Shown: positions 26,900 through 35,782 of the stretch, one piece after another
How the letters are laid out: each line of letters starts with the position of its first letter
Numbering within the stretch: position 1 is the stretch's first letter
DNA from: Pseudoalteromonas luteoviolacea
GTDB lineage: Bacteria > Pseudomonadota > Gammaproteobacteria > Enterobacterales > Alteromonadaceae
Assembly: GCF_001750165.1 (NCBI RefSeq)
Contig: NZ_CP015411.1
Coordinates: 2,508,001 to 2,572,000, forward strand
Length of the DNA: 64,000 nt
Direction of reading: 5' to 3'
Notes under the pieces: model-generated
Told to the model about the DNA's origin: nothing
The model's input: the letters and a program-made list of their open reading frames with translations, nothing else
The model's database searches: none
Made by a program: the position numbers and the translations under genes

Positions 26900-29524
26900 A
26901 TGTTTAAACAATCTTTGATTTCTCTGAGTGTCAGCGCAGTAATGCTGTCAACGTCAGCTTTTGCTGGTGAGTTAAGCGGTAAAGTAGTTGATAACAACAA
27001 TCTTCCTATTAGCAACGCTAATGTTCATCTACACGGTAAGTCTCAAACGATTAAAACAGATGACAATGGTAACTTTACTATTGCTGTAGACGCAGCGTCT
27101 GAGCTTCACGTTTCAAAAAACAACTTTATCGATCAACGTTTAGACGTAAACCCAGATTCTCCTTTTGTAACTGTTACACTTACACCAAGCTCTATTGAAA
27201 GCATCGTCGTATATGCTTCAGCACTTCACAAAAGTAACATGGAGATGGCATCACCTGTAACAGTAGTAAGCGGTGATAAATTAAAGAATTCAGCAAAGCC
27301 TACTTTAGGTGAAACCCTAAAAGACTTGCCTGGTATCAATGCGAGCTACTTTGGCCCAGTTTCTTCAAGCCCAATCATCCGTGGCTTAGATGGTCCTCGT
27401 GTTAAAATCACACAAAACGGATTAGACAGCAGTGACGCATCTCGTATTGGTCCTGACCATGCAAACACCAACGACGCATTAAGCGCAGAACAAATTGAAG
27501 TACTACGTGGCCCAGCTACCCTACTATATGGTTCTGGCGCAATTGGTGGTGTTGTAAATGTTGTTGACAATCGCATTCCAACAGATGTTGTGGAAGCGCC
27601 TCAAGGTGCTGTTGATTACAGCCATGATACAAATTCAAATACCAATACAGTTGCTGCACTATTTGAAGCTGGCCACAACGGTTTCAATTTCCACTTTGAT
27701 GGTGTTAAGCGCAAAGGCGGTGACTATGAAACGCCGAGCTTTAAGTTACCTGGAGATCATGATGAACACCACGAAGATGAGCATGATCACGACCATGAAG
27801 AACATGGCCATGACGAGCATGAAGGTGAGGAGCACGCAGCTGAATACGCAGAAAAAGTAGATAATACGTTTATCGACTCTGAAGTATTTAACATTGGCAC
27901 AAGCTATGTCACTGACCATATGACTGTAGGCCTTTCGTACGGTAGCATCGAGACCGATTATGGTATCCCTGCACACAGTCATGACCACGGACATGACCAC
28001 GGACATGACCATGATCACGGGCACGACCACGGACATGACCATGATCACGGGCACGACCACGATGAGCATGATCATGATGAACATGGCCACGACGAGCACG
28101 GTCATGATGAGCACGACCACGACGACCATGGTGATGAAGATGCACACGGGCACGACGAAGAAAACCACAATGTGTTTGCACGCGTAAAACAAGATCGTTG
28201 GCAAGCATTGTTCAACTATGCCCTTCATAACAACTGGCTTGAGTCAATCCAAGTACGCGCTGGTTACACTGATTATGAACATGCTGAAATTGAAGCTGGC
28301 ATGGTTGGCACAGTGTTCAAAAATGAAACAACTGAGCTAAGAACCAATTTCGAACACCGTATTGGTGAGTGGCATGGTATTTTTGGCTACCACTATTCTG
28401 ACAGCGATTATGAAGCACAAGGTGCTGAAGCATTTACCCCTGCAACTAACACCACAACACATGCTTTCTACGTATTAGAAGAGCGTGAGTTTGGCGACTT
28501 TACGTTAGAGTTAGGCGCACGAATTGAAAATTACGAGCTATCTAGCCGCATCACTGAAACGCATATTGGACATGAAGAAGACCACGATGAGCATGATCAC
28601 GAAGAACACGATCATGACCATGACCATGACCATGACCATGGGCACGAAGAAGCTTTAGTAAAAACCACTCAAATTACTGACTACACACTTGATATGACCA
28701 ATGTTAGTGCGTCAGTAGGTGGTGTTTATACTTATGCACCAGGCCATAACGTCGCTGTTAGTCTATCGCGCTCAGAACGTGCCCCGCTAACTGCTGAGCT
28801 ATTGTCTAACGGCTTGCATATCGCAACAAGCACTTATGAGTTAGGTCTTGGTTACCACATCGAAGGCACTGAAATTCATTTTGAGCCAACAGATATTGAA
28901 AAAGAAACTGCAACGAATTTAGATATTAGTTTCCGTCGCTTTATCGGTGATTTCGGCTACACGGTGAACTTCTTCTATAACGACATTGCTGATTTCTATT
29001 ATCAAGAGAAAACAAACTATTTCTTTACGTCTGAGCATGGTTTAGAAGTTGCTGATCACGAGCATGAAGGTGCACGTGATGTATACCAGTTTGTTAGTCA
29101 AGACGCTGAGCTATACGGTTTAGAGTTTGACGTCCATTACCAGATTAATGACTTTAATCGTGTGAAAGTATTTGGTGATCACCTACGCGCTAAGCTAGAT
29201 AATGGCCAAAACCTTCCACGTATTCCTAGCAACAAACTAGGCGTAAGCTATGGCTATGAGAAAGGTCCTTTCTCAGCAGACATGACAATTACCCGTTACC
29301 TAGAGCAAGACAAAATCACATCATACGAGACTGAAACGAAAGGTTACACACTTGTAGATGCCAGCATGAGCTACGACTTTGCTGTTAAAGGTATCGACAT
29401 GGTTGGTTACCTAAACCTTGAAAACTTGACTGACGAGTTAGGCTTCGTACATAGCTCATTCATCAAGGACCAAGCGCCTCTGCCTGGGCGCAATGTTAAG
29501 CTTGGTATCAGAGCTTACTTCTAA
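26900..29524 (+). CDS. TonB-dependent outer-membrane receptor, ZnuD-like, with His-rich segments
   Basis: 874 residues from the ATG at 26900, which directly begins a signal peptide ending AFA; a frame from 26834 adds only an implausible leader. A carboxypeptidase-regulatory-like beta domain (about 22-100) is followed by the plug (about 115-225, with PIIRGLDGPRVKITQNG and LRGPATLLYGSGAIGGVVN) and a 22-strand-type barrel ending in aromatic F. Three stretches consist almost entirely of His/Asp/Glu (about 286-314, 358-424, 558-584), expected in extracellular loops that capture zinc. Two Zur-like boxes upstream support a zinc uptake role. It needs TonB-ExbBD, not seen here. Confidence 0.9.
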   Translation: MFKQSLISLSVSAVMLSTSAFAGELSGKVVDNNNLPISNANVHLHGKSQTIKTDDNGNFTIAVDAASELHVSKNNFIDQRLDVNPDSPFVTVTLTPSSIESIVVYASALHKSNMEMASPVTVVSGDKLKNSAKPTLGETLKDLPGINASYFGPVSSSPIIRGLDGPRVKITQNGLDSSDASRIGPDHANTNDALSAEQIEVLRGPATLLYGSGAIGGVVNVVDNRIPTDVVEAPQGAVDYSHDTNSNTNTVAALFEAGHNGFNFHFDGVKRKGGDYETPSFKLPGDHDEHHEDEHDHDHEEHGHDEHEGEEHAAEYAEKVDNTFIDSEVFNIGTSYVTDHMTVGLSYGSIETDYGIPAHSHDHGHDHGHDHDHGHDHGHDHDHGHDHDEHDHDEHGHDEHGHDEHDHDDHGDEDAHGHDEENHNVFARVKQDRWQALFNYALHNNWLESIQVRAGYTDYEHAEIEAGMVGTVFKNETTELRTNFEHRIGEWHGIFGYHYSDSDYEAQGAEAFTPATNTTTHAFYVLEEREFGDFTLELGARIENYELSSRITETHIGHEEDHDEHDHEEHDHDHDHDHDHGHEEALVKTTQITDYTLDMTNVSASVGGVYTYAPGHNVAVSLSRSERAPLTAELLSNGLHIATSTYELGLGYHIEGTEIHFEPTDIEKETATNLDISFRRFIGDFGYTVNFFYNDIADFYYQEKTNYFFTSEHGLEVADHEHEGARDVYQFVSQDAELYGLEFDVHYQINDFNRVKVFGDHLRAKLDNGQNLPRIPSNKLGVSYGYEKGPFSADMTITRYLEQDKITSYETETKGYTLVDASMSYDFAVKGIDMVGYLNLENLTDELGFVHSSFIKDQAPLPGRNVKLGIRAYF
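27995..28054 (+). repeat. Perfect 30-bp tandem duplication in the His-rich loop
   Basis: Bases 27995-28024 are repeated exactly at 28025-28054, each copy encoding DHGHDHDHGH in frame. The flanks continue with diverged units. Such identical tandem units are prone to slippage and would change the loop in steps of ten residues. Confidence 0.85.
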
Positions 29525-29550
29525 CCAGTTCCTTTCTTTTATAGAGACCC

Positions 29551-29582
29551 AAAATGCTGTCCTTCGGGGCAGCATTTTTATT
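29551..29582 (+). terminator. Terminator of the TonB receptor gene (UUCG loop)
   Basis: AAAATGCTG/CAGCATTTTT stem closed by C-TTCG-G, then T-rich DNA, 26 bases after the receptor stop. It ends just where the convergent mscS-like gene stops. Confidence 0.9.
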
Positions 29583-30194
29583 TTAAGTGCTTTCCTTATC
29601 TTTGGTGTCACTGCTCTTTTTTTCATAAACCTGAGCTATTTTGCCCATACCAGCAACACGCGTTCTTGGATTTATTTGCGTCGGCCGCCCCAACAATAAG
29701 TTATTAGGGTAAATCACCACCTCTCTATCTTCAGTAATAAACTGAGTGTTAAAAACACCGATGTCTGCAATATAGCCTTCGATGTAGTTATCACCGTCAA
29801 TCACTCTTATAAAGTTGCCACGTCTGTATGCACTGTGAAATAACAATACAAAATATGCTGTGATATTGCTCAGTACAGACCAATTGGCGAATAATGCTAC
29901 ACCTGTCACAGTTAAAATTGAGGTAGAAACCAACATCATACCGCTGATGTCTACACCCCAAACCACCAGCAACACCGCAACGACCACAATGCCACTTAAA
30001 AATCGAACGGTTAAATAGGCTTTTTTCAGAGCGTCGTTTTTGAACCCGCCTTCATCAACACTTTTATCAATTTTAGGAAACAGCTGTCGCGTCAGAACTA
30101 TATAACACAGCACAACAATGGCCGACCAAAATATGGGGACACCTTGTTGTTGTACCCAAAGTATTGCTGTATCAAGGATAGCGCTGTCTGTCAT
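29583..30194 (-). CDS. Small MscS-family mechanosensitive channel-like protein
   Basis: 203 residues with three to four membrane helices, then a short MscS beta domain. The pore-lining-like helix (MMLVSTSILTVTGVALFANWSVLSNI) and the FIRVIDGDNYIEGYIADIGVFNTQFITEDREVVIYPNNLLLG block are typical. These channels open under membrane tension to release solutes. It is last in a five-gene operon and overlaps the DUF1003 gene by four bases. It lacks the large C-terminal vestibule of E. coli MscS, so conductance or regulation may differ. Confidence 0.85.
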   Translation of the reverse strand: MTDSAILDTAILWVQQQGVPIFWSAIVVLCYIVLTRQLFPKIDKSVDEGGFKNDALKKAYLTVRFLSGIVVVAVLLVVWGVDISGMMLVSTSILTVTGVALFANWSVLSNITAYFVLLFHSAYRRGNFIRVIDGDNYIEGYIADIGVFNTQFITEDREVVIYPNNLLLGRPTQINPRTRVAGMGKIAQVYEKKSSDTKDKEST

Positions 30195-30691
30195 TTTTTA
30201 CTCTCTTTTATCAGTAATTTATGTATTTCATCTACTTTTTGGTTAAGCCGCATGATCTCAAGTTCTGACTTTAAGTTAACCTCATAACTTTTGCTAAATG
30301 CCAGTCTATCTTTCGATGTTTGCCTATTTTGAGACATCATAATGATCGGTGCCTGAACAGCTGCAAGCGTCGATAACACGAGATTCAGCAAAATAAAAGG
30401 ATATGGGTCGAATGCATCTTCCTGTGTCAACCACACTGTATTCAGCACGACCCAAAATACCATAATTGACACAAATATAATGATAAAACGCCAAGAACCG
30501 CCAAATTCAGCCACTTTATCAGCCATGCGCTGACCAAACGTCAGTTCATCATGAAAGCTCTCATTGATATTTGCGACAATCACTTCCTGTGAAGAAATAC
30601 TGTCGACAACACTTTTTTCAACAGGGCCTAATTCATCGCCTTCAGTACCTAAAGACGCTTTTGCAAAATTTTCAATTTTGTCACTTTTCAT
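30191..30691 (-). CDS. DUF1003 membrane protein
   Basis: 166 residues. Soluble N-terminus, two helices (about 67-88 and 99-121) separated by the DAFDPYPFILLNL motif typical of DUF1003, and a C-terminal charged coiled coil with SQNRQTSKDR. Function of the family is unknown. It sits tightly between the DTGA-motif protease and mscS genes (2-base gap and 4-base overlap). Confidence 0.9.
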   Translation of the reverse strand: MKSDKIENFAKASLGTEGDELGPVEKSVVDSISSQEVIVANINESFHDELTFGQRMADKVAEFGGSWRFIIIFVSIMVFWVVLNTVWLTQEDAFDPYPFILLNLVLSTLAAVQAPIIMMSQNRQTSKDRLAFSKSYEVNLKSELEIMRLNQKVDEIHKLLIKESKK

Positions 30692-30693
30692 AA

Positions 30694-31128
30694 TTACACC
30701 TCACTAGACATAACAAATGTTTGTGATACATCAACATAAAATAAACCGCTTAACGCTTGCCGACCTAACAACATCAGATATGTCATATCGGCTCTATTAG
30801 TCAGCGTTACTTCTATATCCCATTCAAAATCCCCCAGCTGGGCACGTGTCTTAATCACATAACGCTGCTCACTCATGCCATTCGATGACTTGACCTTCCT
30901 AACATCATGAAGTGGTGCACTGCATCGGATCACTTTATCTACATTGTGCATCTCTGGATGAATATCAAACTCAACCCCTGGCTTGCCTTTTACTGACACT
31001 TGCTTGATATTATCAACATGCAGTGATGAGGTTTGCGCGCCGGTGTCTACTCTTACAGGCAAACATGTAATACCAAATTCTGATAAGTTAATCGCCTCAA
31101 TATGTCCAATAATCATTTTGTCTTTCAT
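30694..31128 (-). CDS. RimB-like 'ATP-dependent zinc protease' family protein (retropepsin-like)
   Basis: 144 residues. The VRVDTGAQTSSLHVD motif at about 26-40 is the hallmark of the PF05618 family, an aspartic-protease-like fold despite its legacy name. A LMLLGRQAL hallmark appears near the C-terminus. Members encoded with rimK (such as pseudomonad RimB) act with the glutamate ligase. Overlaps the upstream deacylase gene by four bases. Confidence 0.88.
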   Translation of the reverse strand: MKDKMIIGHIEAINLSEFGITCLPVRVDTGAQTSSLHVDNIKQVSVKGKPGVEFDIHPEMHNVDKVIRCSAPLHDVRKVKSSNGMSEQRYVIKTRAQLGDFEWDIEVTLTNRADMTYLMLLGRQALSGLFYVDVSQTFVMSSEV

Positions 31129-32159
31129 AATAGCTGTTCACTTGATTCTGTATTGACAACTAACTCTTGTTCAACATGTTCGATCTTTTTTGATACCTGC
31201 TGACTAGGCCCTGAAAAAAACGCAATATGAAACATCGCTTCACCTTCTTGCACTAACGGAATATTTTGCTTTCCAATGATCACACCATCTTTCATTGCGA
31301 CAACTTGCCCTAAAGTCTTACCATAATGATTACCAATATCGGCCAATACATCGCCCGTTTTTACCTGATCGCCAAGGTTGAAATAGTTAGCCACGATCCC
31401 ACTGGCACTGGCTCTGACCCAACTACTGTTGTCGGCAATAAAACTAAACGTTTTCTTGGCACTTGCTCCCCTAGAAGACATCATTTTCAAGTAGCGCAAG
31501 ACATTCACAATACCTTTTATCCCCATGCGTATAGAGAGCTCATCAAACCGTAAAGCTTCACCAGCCTCATATACGAGCACTCGGGTATCACATGTTGCAG
31601 CAGCTTCACGAAGCGATCCCTCCAAAATTTCACAGTTTAGCACCACTGGAGCACCAAACGACTTTGCCAGCTCAAGCGTGACCTCATCCGCTAAATTAGC
31701 GCGAATTTGCGGCAGGTTTGATCTATGGATCGCCCCTGTATGCAAATCAATCCCGTAGTCACAATGTGCCACGACTTCTTTTAATAGCGTATTAGCGAGC
31801 CTTGCCGCCAACGAACCTTTATCAGACCCAGGGAAGCTACGATTGAGATCTCTTCTGTCAGGCATATACCTTGACTGATTTACCACCCCATATACATTCA
31901 CAATTGGCACTGCTATTAACGTCCCTTTTGTTATTTTAAAGTTTTTTACGGTGAGTAATCGTCGGATTATCTCAACGCCATTCAACTCATCACCATGTAC
32001 TGCCGCACTGACAAAAATAGTCGGCCCCGGCTTCTTGGCTCTGACAATGTGCACAGGTAAATGAACATCAGCATCTGTGTAAAGTTTCGCAACGGGTATA
32101 TCAACCTGACACGTTTGACCCAACAAGATGTCTTTACCACCAATGGTTATTAATGACAT
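31125..32159 (-). CDS. Succinylglutamate desuccinylase/aspartoacylase family hydrolase
   Basis: 344 residues. Zinc ligands H55 and E58 (VHGDELNG) and H140 (DLHTGA), and the catalytic-type E198 (LVYEAGE), match M14-like AstE/AspA enzymes that remove acyl groups from N-acyl amino acids. The C-terminal third has a lipoyl-like beta barrel (GIVANYFNLGDQVKTGDVLADIG) common in this branch. Substrate not assignable; next to rimK it may trim an acylated amino acid or a glutamylated product. Overlaps its downstream neighbour by four bases. Confidence 0.9.
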   Translation of the reverse strand: MSLITIGGKDILLGQTCQVDIPVAKLYTDADVHLPVHIVRAKKPGPTIFVSAAVHGDELNGVEIIRRLLTVKNFKITKGTLIAVPIVNVYGVVNQSRYMPDRRDLNRSFPGSDKGSLAARLANTLLKEVVAHCDYGIDLHTGAIHRSNLPQIRANLADEVTLELAKSFGAPVVLNCEILEGSLREAAATCDTRVLVYEAGEALRFDELSIRMGIKGIVNVLRYLKMMSSRGASAKKTFSFIADNSSWVRASASGIVANYFNLGDQVKTGDVLADIGNHYGKTLGQVVAMKDGVIIGKQNIPLVQEGEAMFHIAFFSGPSQQVSKKIEHVEQELVVNTESSEQLL

Positions 32160-32179
32160 ACGTTTACAGTCCTATTTAA

Positions 32180-33085
32180 TTAACCTTTACCACGGGTGCG
32201 CGTTGAATTTGGCTTTGCATTTTTCTCGATGAACTCAACCAACTTACCAGCAACATCTAACCCCGTTGCGCTTTCAATACCTTCTAAGCCAGGAGATGAA
32301 TTCACTTCCATGACCATTGGCCCATTATTTGAACGGAGTAGGTCTACTCCGCAAAAATTCAATCCCATCACTTTTGCTGCATTCACGGCAGTTTCTCGCT
32401 CTTCTTTTGTGAGCTTTACAATCTCAGCAGTACCACCTCGGTGTAAATTTGAGCGAAACTCTCCTTCTGCACCTTGGCGCTTCATTGCGGCCACAACACG
32501 GCCGCCGATCACTAAGCATCTGATATCTGCCCCACCAGCCTCTTTAACAAACTCCTGCACAAGTATGTTTGCTTTGAGGCCCATAAAAGCTTCGATAATA
32601 CTTTCTGCTGCCTTTGCCGTATCAGCCAACACAACCCCTATTCCCTGAGTCCCCTCTAGCAGTTTAATAACAAGTGGCGCACCACCGACGTTTTTAATTA
32701 AGTCTTTTATATTATCTGGCTTGCTAGCAAAACCCGTCCTAGGTAGCCCAATGCCTTTGCGAGATAAAAGCTGCAAAGAACGTAATTTATCTCTAGAGCG
32801 GCTGATTGCGACAGACTCGTTGACATTAAATGTCCCCATCATTTCAAACTGTCTTGCAACGGCCGTCCCGTAGTATGTAATTGATGCCCCAATGCGTGGC
32901 ACAATTGCATCGTACTTAGGTAGCTCCTCACCATGGTAACGGACCGCAGGCCTGCTACTTGTGATATCCATATAGCAATGCAAGGTATCTATTACATCCA
33001 CTTCATGGCCTCTTTTTATACACGCTTCTTTTAAACGGCGTGTTGAATACAAGTTTTCACTTCGAGATAAAATTGCGATTTTCAT
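32180..33085 (-). CDS. rimK: RimK-family alpha-L-glutamate ligase
   Basis: 301 residues from the ATG at 33085, matching E. coli RimK in length; a start at 33124 would add 13 residues that the family lacks. ATP-grasp features: VIKLLEGTQGIGV, LVQEFV, DIRCLVIGGRVVAAMKRQ, GVDLL and MEVNSSPGLEGIE. RimK adds glutamate residues to the C-terminus of ribosomal protein S6 and can make poly-alpha-glutamate. It heads an operon with a deacylase, protease, DUF1003 and MscS, and is divergent from a LysR regulator 145 bases away. Confidence 0.94.
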   Translation of the reverse strand: MKIAILSRSENLYSTRRLKEACIKRGHEVDVIDTLHCYMDITSSRPAVRYHGEELPKYDAIVPRIGASITYYGTAVARQFEMMGTFNVNESVAISRSRDKLRSLQLLSRKGIGLPRTGFASKPDNIKDLIKNVGGAPLVIKLLEGTQGIGVVLADTAKAAESIIEAFMGLKANILVQEFVKEAGGADIRCLVIGGRVVAAMKRQGAEGEFRSNLHRGGTAEIVKLTKEERETAVNAAKVMGLNFCGVDLLRSNNGPMVMEVNSSPGLEGIESATGLDVAGKLVEFIEKNAKPNSTRTRGKG

Positions 33086-33230
33086 TTTTATAATTTCACT
33101 GTGTCTGTATGTTTGATGACGCAAATGTAAGCCAGCTTTACTGAAAAGAAAAACGAAATAAAATTCATAGTTTGATAAATTATTTTTATTAAACTAAGCT
33201 AGCGTTTTGACTCTTTTTGCGACTTAATGA

Positions 33231-34073
33231 ATGAAAATCGAGCTCCTTACCACCTTTTTAGAAGTTAGCCAAACTCTACATTTTAGGGCTTCGGCTGATA
33301 ACCTTTACATAACACAAGCAGCAATTAGCAGCCGAATAAAATTACTCGAACAAGAACTGGGCGTATTACTATTTGATAGAAGCCAAAAGCGCCTTAAGCT
33401 TACACCGGAAGGACATAGGCTTGTGAAGCACGCCAACGAAATGATGATTATGTGGCAAAAGCTAAAGCAAGACGTAGGTGTCAGTGAAGGCAATGTAAGC
33501 CAGTTGTTTGTCGGGTCAATGATGTCCATTTGGGACATTGTTTTACAAGATTGGCTGCAAAAAATTGATAGAAACTTAGATGATGTTCAGCTTCATATTC
33601 AAAACTATTCACCTTTAGAATTAAGAAAGCAGCTGCTGGCAAGATTGATAGATATTGCTTTCATATTCGAGCCGCCTTACATCGAAGAGATCGTCACAGA
33701 GAAAGTAAGTACAGTGCCATTGCAATTAGTATCAACCTATCAAAATTTAGAATTAGACCAAATTGAAAGCATAATACAGGTTGATTATGGTGAGGCAGTA
33801 AATAGCCAGTTCATTCGAGACTTTTTTGACACTACGACGATTAAACATACCATGAGTCAGCCCCGAATTGCCTTAAACTTTATCACAGAGGCTGGCGGCA
33901 CAGCATATCTCCCAAGGCAAATGTGCTTTGACTTGATCCGCAAGAAAAAACTGTTTTTAGTCGAAAAAGCCCCAGTTTATACCAGAGAGATTTTTGCTAT
34001 GTATTTGGCAAAAAGTAATAAGGCAGATCTGATCAAAGACTCATTGATGCTTTTCCCTTATTTACGCAACTAA
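33231..34073 (+). CDS. LysR-family transcriptional regulator (HdfR-like)
   Basis: 280 residues. N-terminal winged helix-turn-helix (about 1-60; FRASADNLYITQAAISSRIKLLEQELGVLLFDR) and a shorter-than-average effector domain. The start and sequence resemble HdfR, a regulator of flagellar genes in enterobacteria. Being divergent from the rimK operon it may control that operon, a common LysR arrangement. The effector is unknown. Confidence 0.9.
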   Translation: MKIELLTTFLEVSQTLHFRASADNLYITQAAISSRIKLLEQELGVLLFDRSQKRLKLTPEGHRLVKHANEMMIMWQKLKQDVGVSEGNVSQLFVGSMMSIWDIVLQDWLQKIDRNLDDVQLHIQNYSPLELRKQLLARLIDIAFIFEPPYIEEIVTEKVSTVPLQLVSTYQNLELDQIESIIQVDYGEAVNSQFIRDFFDTTTIKHTMSQPRIALNFITEAGGTAYLPRQMCFDLIRKKKLFLVEKAPVYTREIFAMYLAKSNKADLIKDSLMLFPYLRN

Positions 34074-34347
34074 TCGCTACCAGGTTGATAGATTTTATTT
34101 ATCACACTAGAGACTTTAAAGAATTAAATTTATTCATCGATGCATATTTATATTTACTTACCAATACATTTATTTAGAACTCAAACAAACCACCCTCAAG
34201 AAATCACTGAAAATTTAGATTCCACCCCATAAATATTGGCCAAAATTGAAATTAACTCTCAAACATGCCATGATAAAACCCTCGAAAAGATTAGAGCTCT
34301 AACAATAAAGCTTAAAACAAAAATTTAAAGCAAATGAGAAAAATCAA

Positions 34348-35160
34348 ATGAGTGTAGATAACACCCTAGAATTTAGTACTGCCAATAGGCTAACGTCTGC
34401 AAATTTGACCCACTCTAGGTTAAGAGAGAACACGATAGAGTCAATTGAACAAGAAACGCATAAATTATGTAATACTAAAATTAGTTACATGATCCACGAG
34501 TCTCAACTCGATCTATTTATAAAAAAAGATTATCAAGTAGAAGCTTGCATCCCTTGCTACTGTGATTCACGAAGTGCTTTGTACATTGCTAAATATTTTG
34601 ACAATGCAAGAGCAAAAGAAATTGGTAAAACAGAGCATGACTCTGTATTAGATGCCATTACTTCTGTATCAAATGAAAGCGATATAATACCTTCTGGCTT
34701 ATCTATGGTCCGTCTGGCACAACAAAGTGATGCAATAGACATAGCCAAATTACAATTTAGCAAGGCTTGCCATTACGCAACATATAATCAAAGCGAACGA
34801 GCAATCATCGATGATATGCAACAAGGTAGTGATTATCTTGTGTTTGAATTTCTCAATAATATCGTGGCGTATGTTAGAGTCACTTACTCATCTAAGTCGG
34901 CTGTAGCAAGTATTTCAAATATAGTTATTGCAGATCATCTCGATACGTTAGACGTAAAACGTGATCTGATAACACATACCAATTCACATTTGACAACATT
35001 GGGGATCTCACTAATACAGACACAATGTTTATCTGACAATTTCGATAAAAACAAAGTTTTGCACCAAGCTGGTTTCAATTTTGCCGGCAGGCTCATCAAC
35101 CAAACTTACCGTCACGGCGAGCCAGTATCAGTAAATGTTTGGAGTACACCTGTGGCATAG
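34348..35160 (+). CDS. AblB-like GNAT acetyltransferase (putative beta-lysine N-acetyltransferase)
   Basis: 270 residues. Two halves: an N-terminal part with KISYMIHESQLDLFIKKDYQVEACIP and a following aromatic-rich loop as in AblB, and a C-terminal GNAT fold. AblB acetylates beta-lysine to N-epsilon-acetyl-beta-lysine, an osmolyte, using the product of lysine 2,3-aminomutase AblA. AblA is absent from this window, and the canonical acetyl-CoA R/Q-x-x-G-x-G/A loop is weak, so another substrate is possible. Long AT-rich leader upstream. Confidence 0.6.
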   Translation: MSVDNTLEFSTANRLTSANLTHSRLRENTIESIEQETHKLCNTKISYMIHESQLDLFIKKDYQVEACIPCYCDSRSALYIAKYFDNARAKEIGKTEHDSVLDAITSVSNESDIIPSGLSMVRLAQQSDAIDIAKLQFSKACHYATYNQSERAIIDDMQQGSDYLVFEFLNNIVAYVRVTYSSKSAVASISNIVIADHLDTLDVKRDLITHTNSHLTTLGISLIQTQCLSDNFDKNKVLHQAGFNFAGRLINQTYRHGEPVSVNVWSTPVA

Positions 35161-35250
35161 TTACTCATAACACACAAACTCAAGGTTGAAGAAAAGAAAG
35201 GTTATAGAGCTAACCACCCCCTCGATTAGCCCCTTTTTTTACTATAAGGT

Positions 35251-35436
35251 TTAGTCACCTGTTTTATTGGTCACTACCAGCCAAATAGCATGGATCATAC
35301 CTGGCAGTCCGCCTAGTAGGGTCAACACAATATTGATAAAAAAGTGCAGACTGAAGCCAACTTGCAAAAACGCACCAATAGGAGGAAGAAAAATTGCAAA
35401 AATTAAGTTGAGGATACTGACATTATTTGAGCTCAT
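35251..35436 (-). CDS. Pmp3/YqaE (UPF0057) family membrane peptide
   Basis: 61 residues from the ATG at 35436, with AGAGAG eight bases upstream; a GTG two codons earlier is possible. Two hydrophobic helices with LPPIGAFLQVGFS and INIVLTLLGGLPGMIHAIW, the family signature. Homologues help control membrane potential and salt stress. Convergent with the AblB-like gene. Confidence 0.93.
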   Translation of the reverse strand: MSSNNVSILNLIFAIFLPPIGAFLQVGFSLHFFINIVLTLLGGLPGMIHAIWLVVTNKTGD

Positions 35437-35442
35437 ATTCAC

Positions 35443-35782
35443 TCTCTACTTGTTATGCTAAAAAAACGTGCTAGCTTCAAGCTAGCTATATGGATTGCAT
35501 TCTACTGCTAATGGTAACTGTTAAGTTTTGACTCATTAAATACTCAGCACAGAGCAGAGACTGAGTCTGATGTCAGCTACGGTTTAAAGATAGCTTAAAA
35601 ACACAAAACCATTAAACAAAAAACACAAAAAAAATTACCTTTAAGCAACATTAATCCATACCAAAAAACTAGTTCTTAGGTTTATCACAGCACGATTGAG
35701 ACTGTTTATCTGAATGCTCTGTTGATTGGCATATCAATTAGTAAGCCAAACTCCTAAGTCATTTTTTAGATTGCGTCACAAT
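35443..35782. other. Gene-free interval with one palindrome
   Basis: About 340 AT-rich bases without a coding frame. The only structure is GCTAGCTT-C-AAGCTAGC near 35470-35486, a perfect palindrome close to the yqaE start that could be an operator or a short hairpin. Confidence 0.5.

Noticed and set aside
27746..28228. Long minus-strand frames opposite the His-rich loops of the TonB receptor
   Set aside because: They are produced by the repetitive His/Asp codons read backward, giving Met/Val-rich junk protein.
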